Part shown: positions 1-7,535 of the stretch, piece after piece
Numbering within the stretch: position 1 is the stretch's first letter
Layout: the number at the start of each line of letters is the position of its first letter
NCBI GenBank assembly: GCA_019637265.1
Contig: JAHBVY010000002.1
Location: forward strand, 620,001 to 684,000
DNA length: 64,000 nt
DNA from: Polyangiaceae bacterium
Lineage (GTDB): Bacteria > Myxococcota_A > Polyangia > Polyangiales > Polyangiaceae
Direction of reading: 5' to 3'
Program-made: the position numbers and the translations under genes
Notes under the pieces: model-generated
What the model saw: the letters and a program-made list of their open reading frames with translations, nothing else
The model's database searches: none
Told to the model about the DNA's origin: nothing

Positions 1-1
1 C

Positions 2-160
2 GCCTCGCCCGCCGCAGGCGAGGCGATCGACGCGCTGATCGAGGAGCGCCTGGCGCAGGGCGCGCGCGCCAAGGAGCTCGCGAACGAGCTCGCGGAGCTG
101 AGCGGCACCTCGCGGCGCGACCTCTACCAGCGCATCTTGGAGCTGAGTCGGCGCCGCTGA
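2..160 (+). CDS. rsmI: RsmI C-terminal fragment (16S rRNA 2'-O-methyltransferase)
   Basis: The gene enters from the left edge; only the last 52 residues and the TGA are present. The tail reads as an acidic/basic helical segment with the pattern ELAELSGTSRRDLYQRILEL. This matches the C-terminal helical domain of RsmI, which methylates the 2'-OH of C1402 in 16S rRNA using SAM. The catalytic SAM-binding part lies outside the window. No neighbour overlaps it, and the next gene is convergent. The family call rests only on this tail, so other helical C-termini remain possible. Confidence 0.6.
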   Translation, partial: ASPAAGEAIDALIEERLAQGARAKELANELAELSGTSRRDLYQRILELSRRR

Positions 161-190
161 GGGCACTCAGAGCCGTGTGGCGGGCGCCTC

Positions 191-206
191 CCAGCCCCCC
201 AAACCC
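191..206 (+). repeat. Dispersed C-run element copy
   Basis: Between rsmI and the convergent lipoprotein gene is a copy of the dispersed element, here CCAGCCCCCCAAACCC. It is one of about 25 related sites in the window. Confidence 0.5.
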
Positions 207-245
207 GATCGAACAGCAGCCCCACGGACTTCTACGTTGACGTGT

Positions 246-267
246 GGGCGGCCACGGGGGGCCGCCC
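246..267. terminator. Hairpin at convergent rsmI/lipoprotein junction
   Basis: Perfect 8-bp arms GGGCGGCC and GGCCGCCC enclose the loop ACGGGG. There is no T-tract on either side. It could act as a bidirectional terminator. Read on the minus strand it begins GTAGGGGCGG, the same head as the REP-like palindromes at 5.4, 49.5 and 63.9 kb. Confidence 0.45.
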
Positions 268-290
268 CTACAAATCATACGATAGGCTGA

Positions 291-1352
291 CTAGTCGACC
301 GTCAGCACCAGGGCCGTCACCAGGGACCGCCCGGATGCCTGGGCGCAGTCCACCTTCAGGTTCAAGGCGCCGGGGGTGCGCGCTTGGTAGCCGAGCATCG
401 CGATGGCGCCGGGGTCTGCGTCGCGCTCCACGACGCGGCCCGCTGGATCCAGCAGCGCCAGGTTGATGTCGCGGCTGTCTTGGTCACCTGAGCTCAAGAT
501 GATGTGGGTGCCGGCGAAGCGGATGTTGGAGATGTCCATCGAGCCGCCGGGCGGCATCACCATGCCGTAGAGCGCCCAGTCTCCTTCCGCGTGGAAACGC
601 AGGGTGCTGCCGATGCCACGCTCGATGACGCCCTTGGAGACGTGCGCAGCGCGCCCGATGGTGCCATGCACCGAGGTGCGGAAGCGGTCCGCTGGGATGG
701 TGACGCCGCCTTCGCGCAAAGCGGCGATGGTAACGAAGGTGGCCTGAGCGTCGTCCATGGCCACGACGCTCAGCTGGTACATGCCACTGACGGTGGGCGT
801 GAAGTCCACCACCGCCTCGCCGGTTTGCGTCGGGATGGTGCGGATGGGGCTGTTCGACGGATCGCGCACCACGTAGCCGATGGAGGTGGAGCGGGCGCTC
901 GACGCGACGAAGGCGTAGTGCACGCCCGCCTGCAGGTGACGGCGCGTGTGCACCGCCTCCCCCGGCATCAAGAAGGCGCCCAGCAGCACCACGTTCTCTC
1001 CCTCGTAGCCGAAGGAGGTCTCGTCCACGATCCGCTGCGCGCCCACGAGGACTTGGTCGAGGGTGTCCGACATGTTCTTGCCGGGCATCCACTCCGACAC
1101 CGAAGAGGGGCTGCCCGCTGGCGTGGAGGCAGGCTTCGCGGTGCCGTCACCATCGAGCCGCGACAGGAGCGAGTCGACCTCGGCCACCGCCGCCTCGCTG
1201 AGGCGCGGTACGTCACCCGCTTCAGCCGACTCGGGCTTTGGATCCGGCGCAGAGGGCGCGTTGGGCGCTTGCGACGAGCCCCCGCACCCGGCCCACGCCA
1301 ACGACACACTGAGCACCCCGACCCACCAAGACCGCCCCACTACTTCGCGCAT
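291..1352 (-). CDS. Predicted lipoprotein with PPC-like beta-sandwich domains
   Basis: 353 residues starting at an ATG preceded by a GGAG Shine-Dalgarno; the open frame extends further upstream but has no signal there. A hydrophobic signal ends at Cys23 (WAGC), which suggests a lipoprotein. A short acidic/Pro-rich spacer follows. The remaining part has alternating beta-strand patterns, with segments such as SGMYQLSVVAMD and GALNLKVDC that resemble PPC (pre-peptidase C-terminal) beta-sandwich domains, probably two. No catalytic motif is seen. The gene is divergent from ffh and convergent with rsmI. The precise function is unknown; a cell-surface or periplasmic binding role is only an inference. 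Confidence 0.6.
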   Translation of the reverse strand: MREVVGRSWWVGVLSVSLAWAGCGGSSQAPNAPSAPDPKPESAEAGDVPRLSEAAVAEVDSLLSRLDGDGTAKPASTPAGSPSSVSEWMPGKNMSDTLDQVLVGAQRIVDETSFGYEGENVVLLGAFLMPGEAVHTRRHLQAGVHYAFVASSARSTSIGYVVRDPSNSPIRTIPTQTGEAVVDFTPTVSGMYQLSVVAMDDAQATFVTIAALREGGVTIPADRFRTSVHGTIGRAAHVSKGVIERGIGSTLRFHAEGDWALYGMVMPPGGSMDISNIRFAGTHIILSSGDQDSRDINLALLDPAGRVVERDADPGAIAMLGYQARTPGALNLKVDCAQASGRSLVTALVLTVD

Positions 1353-1596
1353 GGCCTCTCTCCGAGAAAAACCGCAGACAGGAGGCAGGATCGAGCAAAT
1401 GCCAGCCGGGATCAATCTTTTCCCGCAAGCCTCGATGTCGCAGGGGTCGCGGCCCTGTTCAGCGGAGCGGCACTGCTCACGGCGCAGCCTGCTCAGACGC
1501 AGGTCGTTCGGCGGCGCAGGGACCGCTGCAGCGCGTGGGCCGGCCGACGCAAGCGATTGGGCTCGAGCAGCTCGGTCGCGGCAGGGCTCGATGCCC

Positions 1597-1614
1597 GGGG
1601 TTTGGGGGTTTGGC
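1597..1614 (-). repeat. Dispersed C-run element copy
   Basis: Plus-strand GGGGTTTGGGGGTTTGGC, i.e. GCCAAACCCCCAAACCCC on the minus strand. It lies in the divergent region between the lipoprotein gene and ffh, about 80 bp upstream of the ffh start. Confidence 0.6.
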
Positions 1615-1692
1615 GAGGCCACGCCCGGCGGTTTCATGAGGCGGGCGGGAGTGATTGCGCGGCCCCGCTCCCCACACTAAAGACGGGGCGCC

Positions 1693-3303
1693 GTGTTCGA
1701 CGCGCTCAAAAAGGGATTCAAGGAAGCTCAGAACCGCCTCGCCGGGCTGGCTGAGCTGAACGAGAAGAACATCCAGGCCGCCTTGCAGGAGGTGCGCCGG
1801 TCGCTGCTCGAGGCGGACGTCGAGCTGGGGGTGGTGAAGCGCTTCCTGGCGCGCGTGGAGGAGAAGGCGCTCGGCAGCACCGTGGCCGTGCGGGTGAAGC
1901 ACAAGGGCCAGAGCCAGAGCGTCTCCGCGGGCGACCAGTTCATCAAGATTTGCCACGACGAGCTGGTGGCGATGATGGACTTCGAGGGGGAGCGCATCCG
2001 CTTCGCCCCGAGCGGCCGCACGCAGATCATGCTGGTGGGCCTCCAAGGCTCCGGTAAGACGACCAGCGCCGCCAAGCTCGCGCGCTTGCTCACGAGCGAA
2101 GGCAAGAAGCCACTGCTCGTCGCCGCGGACATGCAGCGCCCGGCCGCCGTGGAGCAGCTCAAGGTGCTCGGCGAGCAGATCGAGGTCCCCGTCTTCAATC
2201 TCCCCGGGGAGACGCCGCTCGCCATCTGCGCCGCAGCGCCGGAGGAGGCGAAGCGCCTGGGGCGCGACGTCATCATCTACGACACCGCCGGCCGCCTCGC
2301 GATCGATGAGGAGCTGATGCAGGAGCTCAGCGCCATCAAGCAGGCGGTGAGCCCGGAGAACACGTTCCTCGTCATCGACGCGATGATCGGTCAGGACGCC
2401 GTGAAGACGGCGGGCAGCTTCAACGAGCAGCTGAAGCTCTCGGGCGTGATCCTGACCAAGCTGGATGGTGACGCCCGCGGCGGCGCCGCCCTCAGCGTGA
2501 AGGAGGTGACGGGCGCGCCGGTGCTGTTCGCCGGCATGGGCGAGACCACGGACAAGCTCGAGGAGTTCCGGCCCGAGGGGATGGCCGGGCGCATCCTCGG
2601 GATGGGTGACGTCGTCGGCCTGATGAAGGACTTCGAGGAGGTCATCGACGCCAAGCAGGCCGAAGAAGACGCCGCTCGCATGATGAGCGGCGAGTTCACG
2701 CTCGAAGACTTCCTGAACCAGATCCGCACCATCCGTCAGATGGGCTCACTGAAAGATCTGGTGGAGAAGATGCCAGGCTTGGGCGGGATGGTGCCGCCCG
2801 GGGTGAACCTGGACGATGCCGAGCTGGTGCGCATCGAGGCGATCATCCAGTCGATGACGCGCACCGAGAAGGGCGACCCCAACCTGCTCATCCGCGAGCC
2901 GACTCGCGTGGGTCGCGTCGCGCGCGGCTCGGGTCAGCCGGAGCAGGGCGTGACCGAGCTGATCCAGAAGTTCCTGTTCATGCGCCAGATGATGGCGGGC
3001 ATGGGGGGCTCGGGGCTGCTCGGGAAGATCCCCGGGATGAAGAACCTCGCCATGGCGCGCAACATGCGGCGCGCGATGAAGGGTGGCGGCGGCATGCCCG
3101 GTGGCTTCCCTGGGATGCCGGGCATGGGGCTACCGGGGATGCCGGGCATGGGCCTGCCAGGGATGCCAGGGATGCCTGGCATGGGGATGCCCGGGCTGGG
3201 CGGCGCCGAGACCACGGTGCGCAAGCTGAGCAAGTCGGAGAAGAACGCGCGCAAAGGAGCGCGCAAGCGCGAGCGCACGGCGCGTAAGAAAGGGCGGAAG
3301 TGA
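1693..3303 (+). CDS. ffh: Signal recognition particle protein Ffh
   Basis: 536 residues from a GTG. Ffh is the GTPase of the bacterial SRP; it binds 4.5S RNA and signal sequences and docks with FtsY to target membrane proteins. An N-terminal helical bundle is followed by the NG GTPase domain with GLQGSGKTT at residues 116-124, DTAGR near 197 and TKLDGD near 255. The M domain begins near residue 320. Near residues 466-503 the M domain carries a tandem Gly-Met-Pro repeat (units like GMPGMGLP), and the protein ends in a strongly basic Lys/Arg tail. The repeat also makes the DNA at 3088-3200 internally repetitive. The start is supported by the conserved FDALKKGF N-terminus. Confidence 0.97.
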   Translation: MFDALKKGFKEAQNRLAGLAELNEKNIQAALQEVRRSLLEADVELGVVKRFLARVEEKALGSTVAVRVKHKGQSQSVSAGDQFIKICHDELVAMMDFEGERIRFAPSGRTQIMLVGLQGSGKTTSAAKLARLLTSEGKKPLLVAADMQRPAAVEQLKVLGEQIEVPVFNLPGETPLAICAAAPEEAKRLGRDVIIYDTAGRLAIDEELMQELSAIKQAVSPENTFLVIDAMIGQDAVKTAGSFNEQLKLSGVILTKLDGDARGGAALSVKEVTGAPVLFAGMGETTDKLEEFRPEGMAGRILGMGDVVGLMKDFEEVIDAKQAEEDAARMMSGEFTLEDFLNQIRTIRQMGSLKDLVEKMPGLGGMVPPGVNLDDAELVRIEAIIQSMTRTEKGDPNLLIREPTRVGRVARGSGQPEQGVTELIQKFLFMRQMMAGMGGSGLLGKIPGMKNLAMARNMRRAMKGGGGMPGGFPGMPGMGLPGMPGMGLPGMPGMPGMGMPGLGGAETTVRKLSKSEKNARKGARKRERTARKKGRK

Positions 3304-3318
3304 TGACCAGCCGGCGGA

Positions 3319-3335
3319 TTTTTTGGGGGTTTGGC
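3319..3335 (-). repeat. Dispersed C-run/A-run element copy
   Basis: TTTTTTGGGGGTTTGGC on the plus strand, just after the ffh stop and before the lipoprotein start. It is open in the downstream frame (would read FWGFG) but lies upstream of the likely start codon. Confidence 0.65.
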
Positions 3336-3398
3336 AGCGCAGGGTCGACGCGCGCCGCTGGGCCTTCGTCAGCTACGCTGTCTTCAGCGGGGTCGTCC

Positions 3399-3998
3399 GT
3401 GAGCTTGACCAAGTCGCTGTGGCGGGGCGGCCAGGTGGCGTGCCTGCTCGGCGCCTTGACGACCCTGAGCGCCTGCGTCGACCCATCGGAGGCGTGGCCG
3501 CAGGGCACGCCCGGCGCCGAGAACGCCGCCATGGACGCGTTCCAGGTGAGCCAAGTGCCGCCCAGCGCGACGTCCACTTACTTCGACTTCGAGAGCAAGG
3601 TGCAGCTCATCGGGTACGAGGTGAACGAGGTGGAGGCGCGCCCCGGTGGGCGCGTGCGGATCACCTGGTACTGGCGCGCGAGCGCGCCGCCGGTGGGCGA
3701 CTGGAAGCTGTTCACCCACGTCATCACCCAGCACGGTCGTCAGATCGCCCAGGTGGACGCGGCGGGGCCGCTCCGGGGCGCTGGGAGCGTCTCGAGCTGG
3801 CGCCGCGGCGCCATCTACAAAGACGAGCAGGAGTTCACGCTGCCGCCCGATGCGGAGCCTCCGTTCATCACCCTCGGCGTCGGTGTGTGGACGGACGTCT
3901 TCCGCCTGAACGTCACGAGCGGCCTGCAAGATCACATGAACCGCGCCCTGGTGGTGCGGATCCCCACGGGGCATTCGTCGCGCTCTGGGTCATGGTGA
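3399..3998 (+). CDS. Predicted lipoprotein with a beta-sandwich domain paralogous to the next gene
   Basis: 199 residues from a GTG; an earlier GTG at 3300 is in frame but would place the dispersed element inside the protein. A signal peptide ends at LSAC, so it is probably a lipoprotein. The mature part has one domain with the pattern KVQLIGYEV, RITWYWRA, KLFTHVI, AAGPLR and ITLGVGVW. The same pattern recurs in the N-terminal domain of the following protein, so the two are paralogous. The stop overlaps the next start by 7 nt, which implies one transcript. No named family is recognised with certainty; the shared domain may be a carbohydrate- or surface-binding beta-sandwich. Confidence 0.7.
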   Translation: MSLTKSLWRGGQVACLLGALTTLSACVDPSEAWPQGTPGAENAAMDAFQVSQVPPSATSTYFDFESKVQLIGYEVNEVEARPGGRVRITWYWRASAPPVGDWKLFTHVITQHGRQIAQVDAAGPLRGAGSVSSWRRGAIYKDEQEFTLPPDAEPPFITLGVGVWTDVFRLNVTSGLQDHMNRALVVRIPTGHSSRSGSW

Positions 3999-5386
3999 GC
4001 TGCGGCCGCTCCTTGACTGGTCTGTTTGCCTGTCCTTCGCGGCGTCGCTTGCTCGCGCTGCTGCTCGCGCTGCCAGCGCTGGGCTGCGTGGACCGCTCCA
4101 AGGGCGAGCGCCCGATCGACCGCGAGGCGCTCGCGGCGCACGTGCTGGACGCACCACCTCAGGACGTCGGCACGCGGCTCGGCGCCGACTTCGATGGCAA
4201 GATCGAGCTGCTCGGCGCGCGGGTGGAGCCAGCCGTCGCGCGCCCCGGCGCCACCCTCAAGCTCACGCTGTACTGGCGCGTGAAGCAGGCGCTGGGCGAA
4301 GACGGTTGGGGCCTGTTCACCCACGTGCTCGATGGCTCCGGCGAGCGGATCATGAACGTGGACAACGTCGGGCCGCTGCGGCAGCTCGATGGAGAGAGTC
4401 AGGTGCTCCCACCATCCAAGTGGCAAGCGGGCAAGGTGTACGTCGACACCCAGGAGTTCGTCGTCCCGCTGGGCCTCCGCACCAGCAAGCTCCAGCTCGC
4501 CGTGGGGATTTGGAAGGGGAGCGCGCGCCTCCCCATCAAGAGCGGCCCCAAGGACGCCCACAACCGCGCGCTGGTCGCCACCCTGAGCACCCAGGCGCCG
4601 CCCGGTGGCGCGCGCAGCGAGGTGCCGTCGATGGAGGCGCGCGCGCTCGAGCCGGGGCAGACCATCACCATCGACGGGGTGCTGAATGAGCCCGCTTGGG
4701 TCACCGCCGCGAGCAGCGGCACGTTCGTCGACGTGCGCAGCGGAGGCCCCAACACGCGCTTCCCGGTGAACGGCAGCGTGAAGCTCCTGTGGGACAACGA
4801 GCACCTCTACGTCGGCTTCGAGGTGAGCGACCCGAACGTCACCGGCGGCTTCGACCCGAAGCAAACAGACCCGCACCTTTGGACCAAGGACACCGTCGAG
4901 ATCATGATCGACCCGGACGGTGACGGGGACAACAAGGACTACTACGAGATCCAGATCAACCCGCAGAACCTGGTGTTCGATTCGCAGTTCGATGCCTACA
5001 ACCTACCCAAGGTGGAGCCGAACGGCCCGTTCGGGCATCAGGACTGGTCAGCGCGGCTGAAGAGCGCCGTCACCATCCAGGGCACGCTGGACAAACCAGA
5101 CGACAAGGACGAGGGCTACCGCGTGGAGGCGGCCATCCCCTGGGCCTCCTTCACCAAGGCCAAGCAGGCGCCGCCGCGCGACGGCGACACCTGGCGCATG
5201 AACTTCTACGCCATGCAGGACAACGGCGGCGTCGCCTGGAGCCCCATCCTCGGCCAAGGCAATTTCCACAAGGCATCTCGCTTCGGTCGCGTCACCTGGC
5301 GCGGCGGCGCGCCGCCCCAGGACACCGAGGCAGCCCCCGCACCGTCAGCCAGTGCTGCGCCCAGCGCCGCGCCGTCAGCACCATAG
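3992..5386 (+). CDS. Predicted lipoprotein with duplicated beta-domain and CBM9-like domain
   Basis: 464 residues. The signal peptide ends at Cys32 (ALGC), indicating a lipoprotein. Residues roughly 60-205 repeat the beta-domain of the upstream neighbour (KIELLGARV, KLTLYWRV, GLFTHVLD, VGPLR). Residues roughly 210-440 resemble carbohydrate-binding module family 9 / DOMON-like domains: TIDGVLNEPAW, VKLLWDNEHLYVGFEVSDP, KDTVEIMIDPDGDGDNKDYYEIQINP and YRVEAAIPW. The last 25 residues are Ala/Ser/Pro-rich and are encoded by the first copy of the 80-bp direct repeat. It is probably a surface protein binding a polysaccharide; ligand and enzyme partner are not evident. Confidence 0.75.
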   Translation: MVSCGRSLTGLFACPSRRRLLALLLALPALGCVDRSKGERPIDREALAAHVLDAPPQDVGTRLGADFDGKIELLGARVEPAVARPGATLKLTLYWRVKQALGEDGWGLFTHVLDGSGERIMNVDNVGPLRQLDGESQVLPPSKWQAGKVYVDTQEFVVPLGLRTSKLQLAVGIWKGSARLPIKSGPKDAHNRALVATLSTQAPPGGARSEVPSMEARALEPGQTITIDGVLNEPAWVTAASSGTFVDVRSGGPNTRFPVNGSVKLLWDNEHLYVGFEVSDPNVTGGFDPKQTDPHLWTKDTVEIMIDPDGDGDNKDYYEIQINPQNLVFDSQFDAYNLPKVEPNGPFGHQDWSARLKSAVTIQGTLDKPDDKDEGYRVEAAIPWASFTKAKQAPPRDGDTWRMNFYAMQDNGGVAWSPILGQGNFHKASRFGRVTWRGGAPPQDTEAAPAPSASAAPSAAPSAP

Positions 5387-5491
5387 ACGGCTGTAGGGGC
5401 GGGTTTCAAACAGCCAGCGCCGCGCCCAGCGGGCCGTCGCCCAGCGCCGCGCCGTCAGCACCGTAGACGGCTGTAGGGGCGGGTTTCAAAC
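5359..5491 (+). repeat. 80-bp-period direct repeat (two copies)
   Basis: The segment at 5359-5411 recurs at 5439-5491 with one difference (5383 A versus 5463 G). Copy 1 covers the end of the CBM9-like gene and supplies its stop codon. Both copies contain CCGTCAGCACC(A/G)TAGACGG, a small CGTC/GACG hairpin, and end in GTAGGGGCGGGTTTCAAA. Confidence 0.85.
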
Positions 5492-5497
5492 CCGCCC
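5473..5497. repeat. REP-like palindrome headed by GTAGGGGCG
   Basis: Arms GGGCGGGTTT and AAACCCGCCC flank a single C (5477-5497), a perfect 10-bp inverted repeat. The upstream copy at 5393-5410 holds only the left half. Two related copies occur at 49.5 kb. Confidence 0.8.
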
Positions 5498-5519
5498 TCA
5501 TCCTCAGCGCCGCGAGCCA

Positions 5520-5540
5520 ATCGTCAGCTTATCTGACGAT
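5520..5540. terminator. Mini-hairpin at convergent junction
   Basis: Arms ATCGTCAG and CTGACGAT (8 bp, perfect) with loop CTTAT, between the CBM9-like gene and the convergent lipoprotein gene. There is no T-tract. It belongs to the mini-hairpin family found at most convergent junctions of the window. Confidence 0.6.
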
Positions 5541-5556
5541 GGATGGCATCGCAGGG

Positions 5557-5997
5557 CTATTTCAGATCACCCAGCTTGTGGGCACGGATGAGCTCGCCTT
5601 GGGAGTCCACGCACTGGGTCATCTGCGCCTTGGCGGTGGCGAGCAGCTGCTCGGCGCGGGTGATGGACGTGGCCTGCACGCTGGGATCAGCAGTGCGCCG
5701 CGCCTCGCTGAGCGCGCCGAGCCCCTCTTGGTGCGTCGCGTACGCCAGGGCGCAGCGATCGCGCACGCCGCAGGTGTCCGGCTGACTGCAGGGGGTGGCG
5801 CGCAGCGCCGCGAGCCGGGGCGCCTTGTCCTCGTTCTTGGCCTCGCGCAGCTGATCGATGGCGCGGCTCACCACGGCCGCCTCATCACGGTGCTCTCCGC
5901 TCTTGCCGCAGCCGTAGAGCGCGGTGCCGACCAACCCCCCCCAAAAAAACCAGCGACACCTGCCTGAGGCGCGGCGCGGGGGTAGCCCGGCGCTCAT
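5557..5997 (-). CDS. Predicted small lipoprotein, unknown function
   Basis: 146 residues from an ATG. A signal-like segment RWFFWGGLVGTALYGC ends at Cys30. The hydrophobic core of this segment (FFWGG) is encoded by a copy of the dispersed C-run/A-run element, so the true start could also lie elsewhere. The mature part is helical and polar, with Cys at about 70, 76, 82 and 129 that could form disulfides. No family is recognised. It is followed downstream by the hairpin at 5520-5540. Confidence 0.6.
   Translation of the reverse strand: MSAGLPPRRASGRCRWFFWGGLVGTALYGCGKSGEHRDEAAVVSRAIDQLREAKNEDKAPRLAALRATPCSQPDTCGVRDRCALAYATHQEGLGALSEARRTADPSVQATSITRAEQLLATAKAQMTQCVDSQGELIRAHKLGDLK
5921..5949 (+). 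repeat. Extended dispersed element copy (GCGGTGCCGACCAAC form)
   Basis: The sequence begins GCGGTGCCGACCAAC, continues as a C8 run and ends in A7. It sits antisense within the signal-peptide region of the minus-strand lipoprotein gene. It links the GCGGTGCCG-headed form and the C-run/A-run form in one copy. Confidence 0.65.
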
Positions 5998-6053
5998 GCG
6001 ACCCGTCGCAGGTGCGGTGGCCTTGTACCCGTACGGAAACAATGGGCGCTGGG

Positions 6054-6590
6054 TCAGTCGACGGCCTTCGGCGGAGGCCCCATCTGGATCCGCTCGCCGA
6101 TGTAAGCGCCGATCAGGCTGAACAGCACGCCGAGCGCGCTCATGAGCACGTACATGAACGAGGGCATCGTCTTCACCGTCTGGCTGCCGAACAGCAAGAA
6201 GGCGGTGGGCATCGCCACCAAGAACGCCGCCACCACGGGCTCGATGAAGGTTTTCCCTGGGGAAATGAGCCCCACCAGCACCCCCGCGATGAACCACACC
6301 GGGACCGCCATCATCATCCCCGCCGAGCCCTCCAGGTCCACCGCCGAGACCACCATCGGGAGGCCCAGGATGAGCGCGGCGGTGAGCACCGAGGTGATGA
6401 TGAGCGAGATGCCGAACCACATCAGGCTGAAGCCATCCTGCTGGTAGCGACGCTCGAGCTCCTCCTCACGAGAGAGGCTCCGCTTCTGATCCTCCACCTT
6501 GGCGCCGCATGACACGCAGCGGTTGTTGGGCAGCGGGGTCGCGTTCTTGAAGCCGCAGGAGGAGCAGATGAGTTGCTTGGGTTGAGCCAT
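6054..6590 (-). CDS. Zinc-ribbon multi-pass membrane protein
   Basis: 178 residues. The N-terminus has two CXXC pairs (LICSSCGFKN and RCVSCGAKV), a zinc-ribbon pattern. A charged linker and about four hydrophobic segments follow (near 55-80, 90-110, 118-135 and 143-165). No transport or catalytic motif is visible. It looks like one of the common uncharacterised zinc-ribbon integral membrane proteins. Codons for ISPGK form a small TTTCCC/GGGAAA hairpin at 6252-6265, with AT-rich codon choice unlike the rest of the gene. Confidence 0.7.
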   Translation of the reverse strand: MAQPKQLICSSCGFKNATPLPNNRCVSCGAKVEDQKRSLSREEELERRYQQDGFSLMWFGISLIITSVLTAALILGLPMVVSAVDLEGSAGMMMAVPVWFIAGVLVGLISPGKTFIEPVVAAFLVAMPTAFLLFGSQTVKTMPSFMYVLMSALGVLFSLIGAYIGERIQMGPPPKAVD

Positions 6591-6674
6591 GGTGCCTCGG
6601 GCGCCGCCGACCGGCGCCGTGGAAGGAGAGCGCGGATTCGGAGCAGCGCCCTGAGGAGTAGGGTAGCCGAGAGC

Positions 6675-7370
6675 TCAGCCCTCGCCAACTGCCTGGCGGA
6701 GCGGAGAATTCAGCTTGATTGGCCGCCACACGCGATAAAGGCCGAAGCCATTGAAGGCCGCGAACGCGAAGCAGAGCCCCACGAGCGCCAGCGCCCAGCG
6801 CGTGCCCGCTGGCGACGCGCCGTCGATCAAGAGCCAAGCACCCTCGGGCTTGCGGCCGTGGTCCGCCACGATCTGCTCGAGCCCTGCGTGGCCGATGCCC
6901 GCCTCTTCGAGCGGCACCAGGCGCCCGACGAACGAGGTGGGCGGCAGGAAGTAAGGCGTGTCCATCTCCTCCGGCACGCGCACCTCCACCCACAGGTTCG
7001 GGTTCTTTTCCACCTGCACCAAGCGGTACGAATCAGAACTCAGCGGACGCATGTAGCGCAGACCGCGCGCGCTCAGGGTGCCCTCCCCTTGCACGTAGAC
7101 ATTGGCCCAGCGCGGCTCGGGGGTGAAGCGCTCGAGCGACCCGATCGACACGGGCTCCGGCGTGGCCAAGGCGTACGCCGCGTGACTCATCAGCAGCGCG
7201 CCGAGCCCGAGGCTCGCGAGCAGGGTGATGCTCATCACCGTCAGGGTGAGCCGGCGGTAGGGGCGCCGCGGCGGAGGCAGCGCCTCCAGATCGGGATCGC
7301 GCTCCCGATCGGGCTGCGCTTCCAGATCAGGCCGCGCCTTGGGAGCGGGGAGGTCAGGGTCGGAGCTCAT
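6675..7370 (-). CDS. Predicted two-TM membrane protein with periplasmic domain
   Basis: 231 residues from the ATG at 7370; a longer frame would include a copy of the dispersed element and was not chosen. The cytoplasmic N-terminus is charged, with an internal DLEAQPDRERDPDLEAL repeat. A TM segment follows (LTVMSITLLASLGLGALLM), then about 120 residues outside, and a second TM segment near the C-terminus (WALALVGLCFAFAAFNGF). The topology resembles SURF1-type proteins, but I see no diagnostic motif. It may be co-transcribed with the zinc-ribbon membrane gene just downstream on the same strand. Confidence 0.6.
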   Translation of the reverse strand: MSSDPDLPAPKARPDLEAQPDRERDPDLEALPPPRRPYRRLTLTVMSITLLASLGLGALLMSHAAYALATPEPVSIGSLERFTPEPRWANVYVQGEGTLSARGLRYMRPLSSDSYRLVQVEKNPNLWVEVRVPEEMDTPYFLPPTSFVGRLVPLEEAGIGHAGLEQIVADHGRKPEGAWLLIDGASPAGTRWALALVGLCFAFAAFNGFGLYRVWRPIKLNSPLRQAVGEG

Positions 7371-7374
7371 ACGT

Positions 7375-7390
7375 GGGTTGGGGGGTTGGG
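7375..7390 (-). repeat. Dispersed C-run element copy
   Basis: GGGTTGGGGGGTTGGG on the plus strand, 5 bp upstream of the minus-strand start at 7370, in the divergent region before thiO. Confidence 0.5.
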
Positions 7391-7535
7391 AGAGCAGCTT
7401 GCCGCATCGAGAGGCGCTCGGACAACGCTCACGGCGCTGGGTTCCCGAGCTCACCTGCGCACTTGAGCACCCCGGGAGGGCGTGCGGCGACTTTCACCTC
7501 GAATTCCCCAACCATTTCAGGCACACCAGCCCCCG

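Noticed and set aside
3088-3200. Independent repeat locus in ffh
   Set aside because: The repeats encode the Met/Gly/Pro-rich part of the SRP M domain, a known type of variation.
5557-6420. Long 287-residue version of the 5.6-kb lipoprotein
   Set aside because: The extension overlaps the zinc-ribbon membrane gene on the same strand in another frame and has no coding support.
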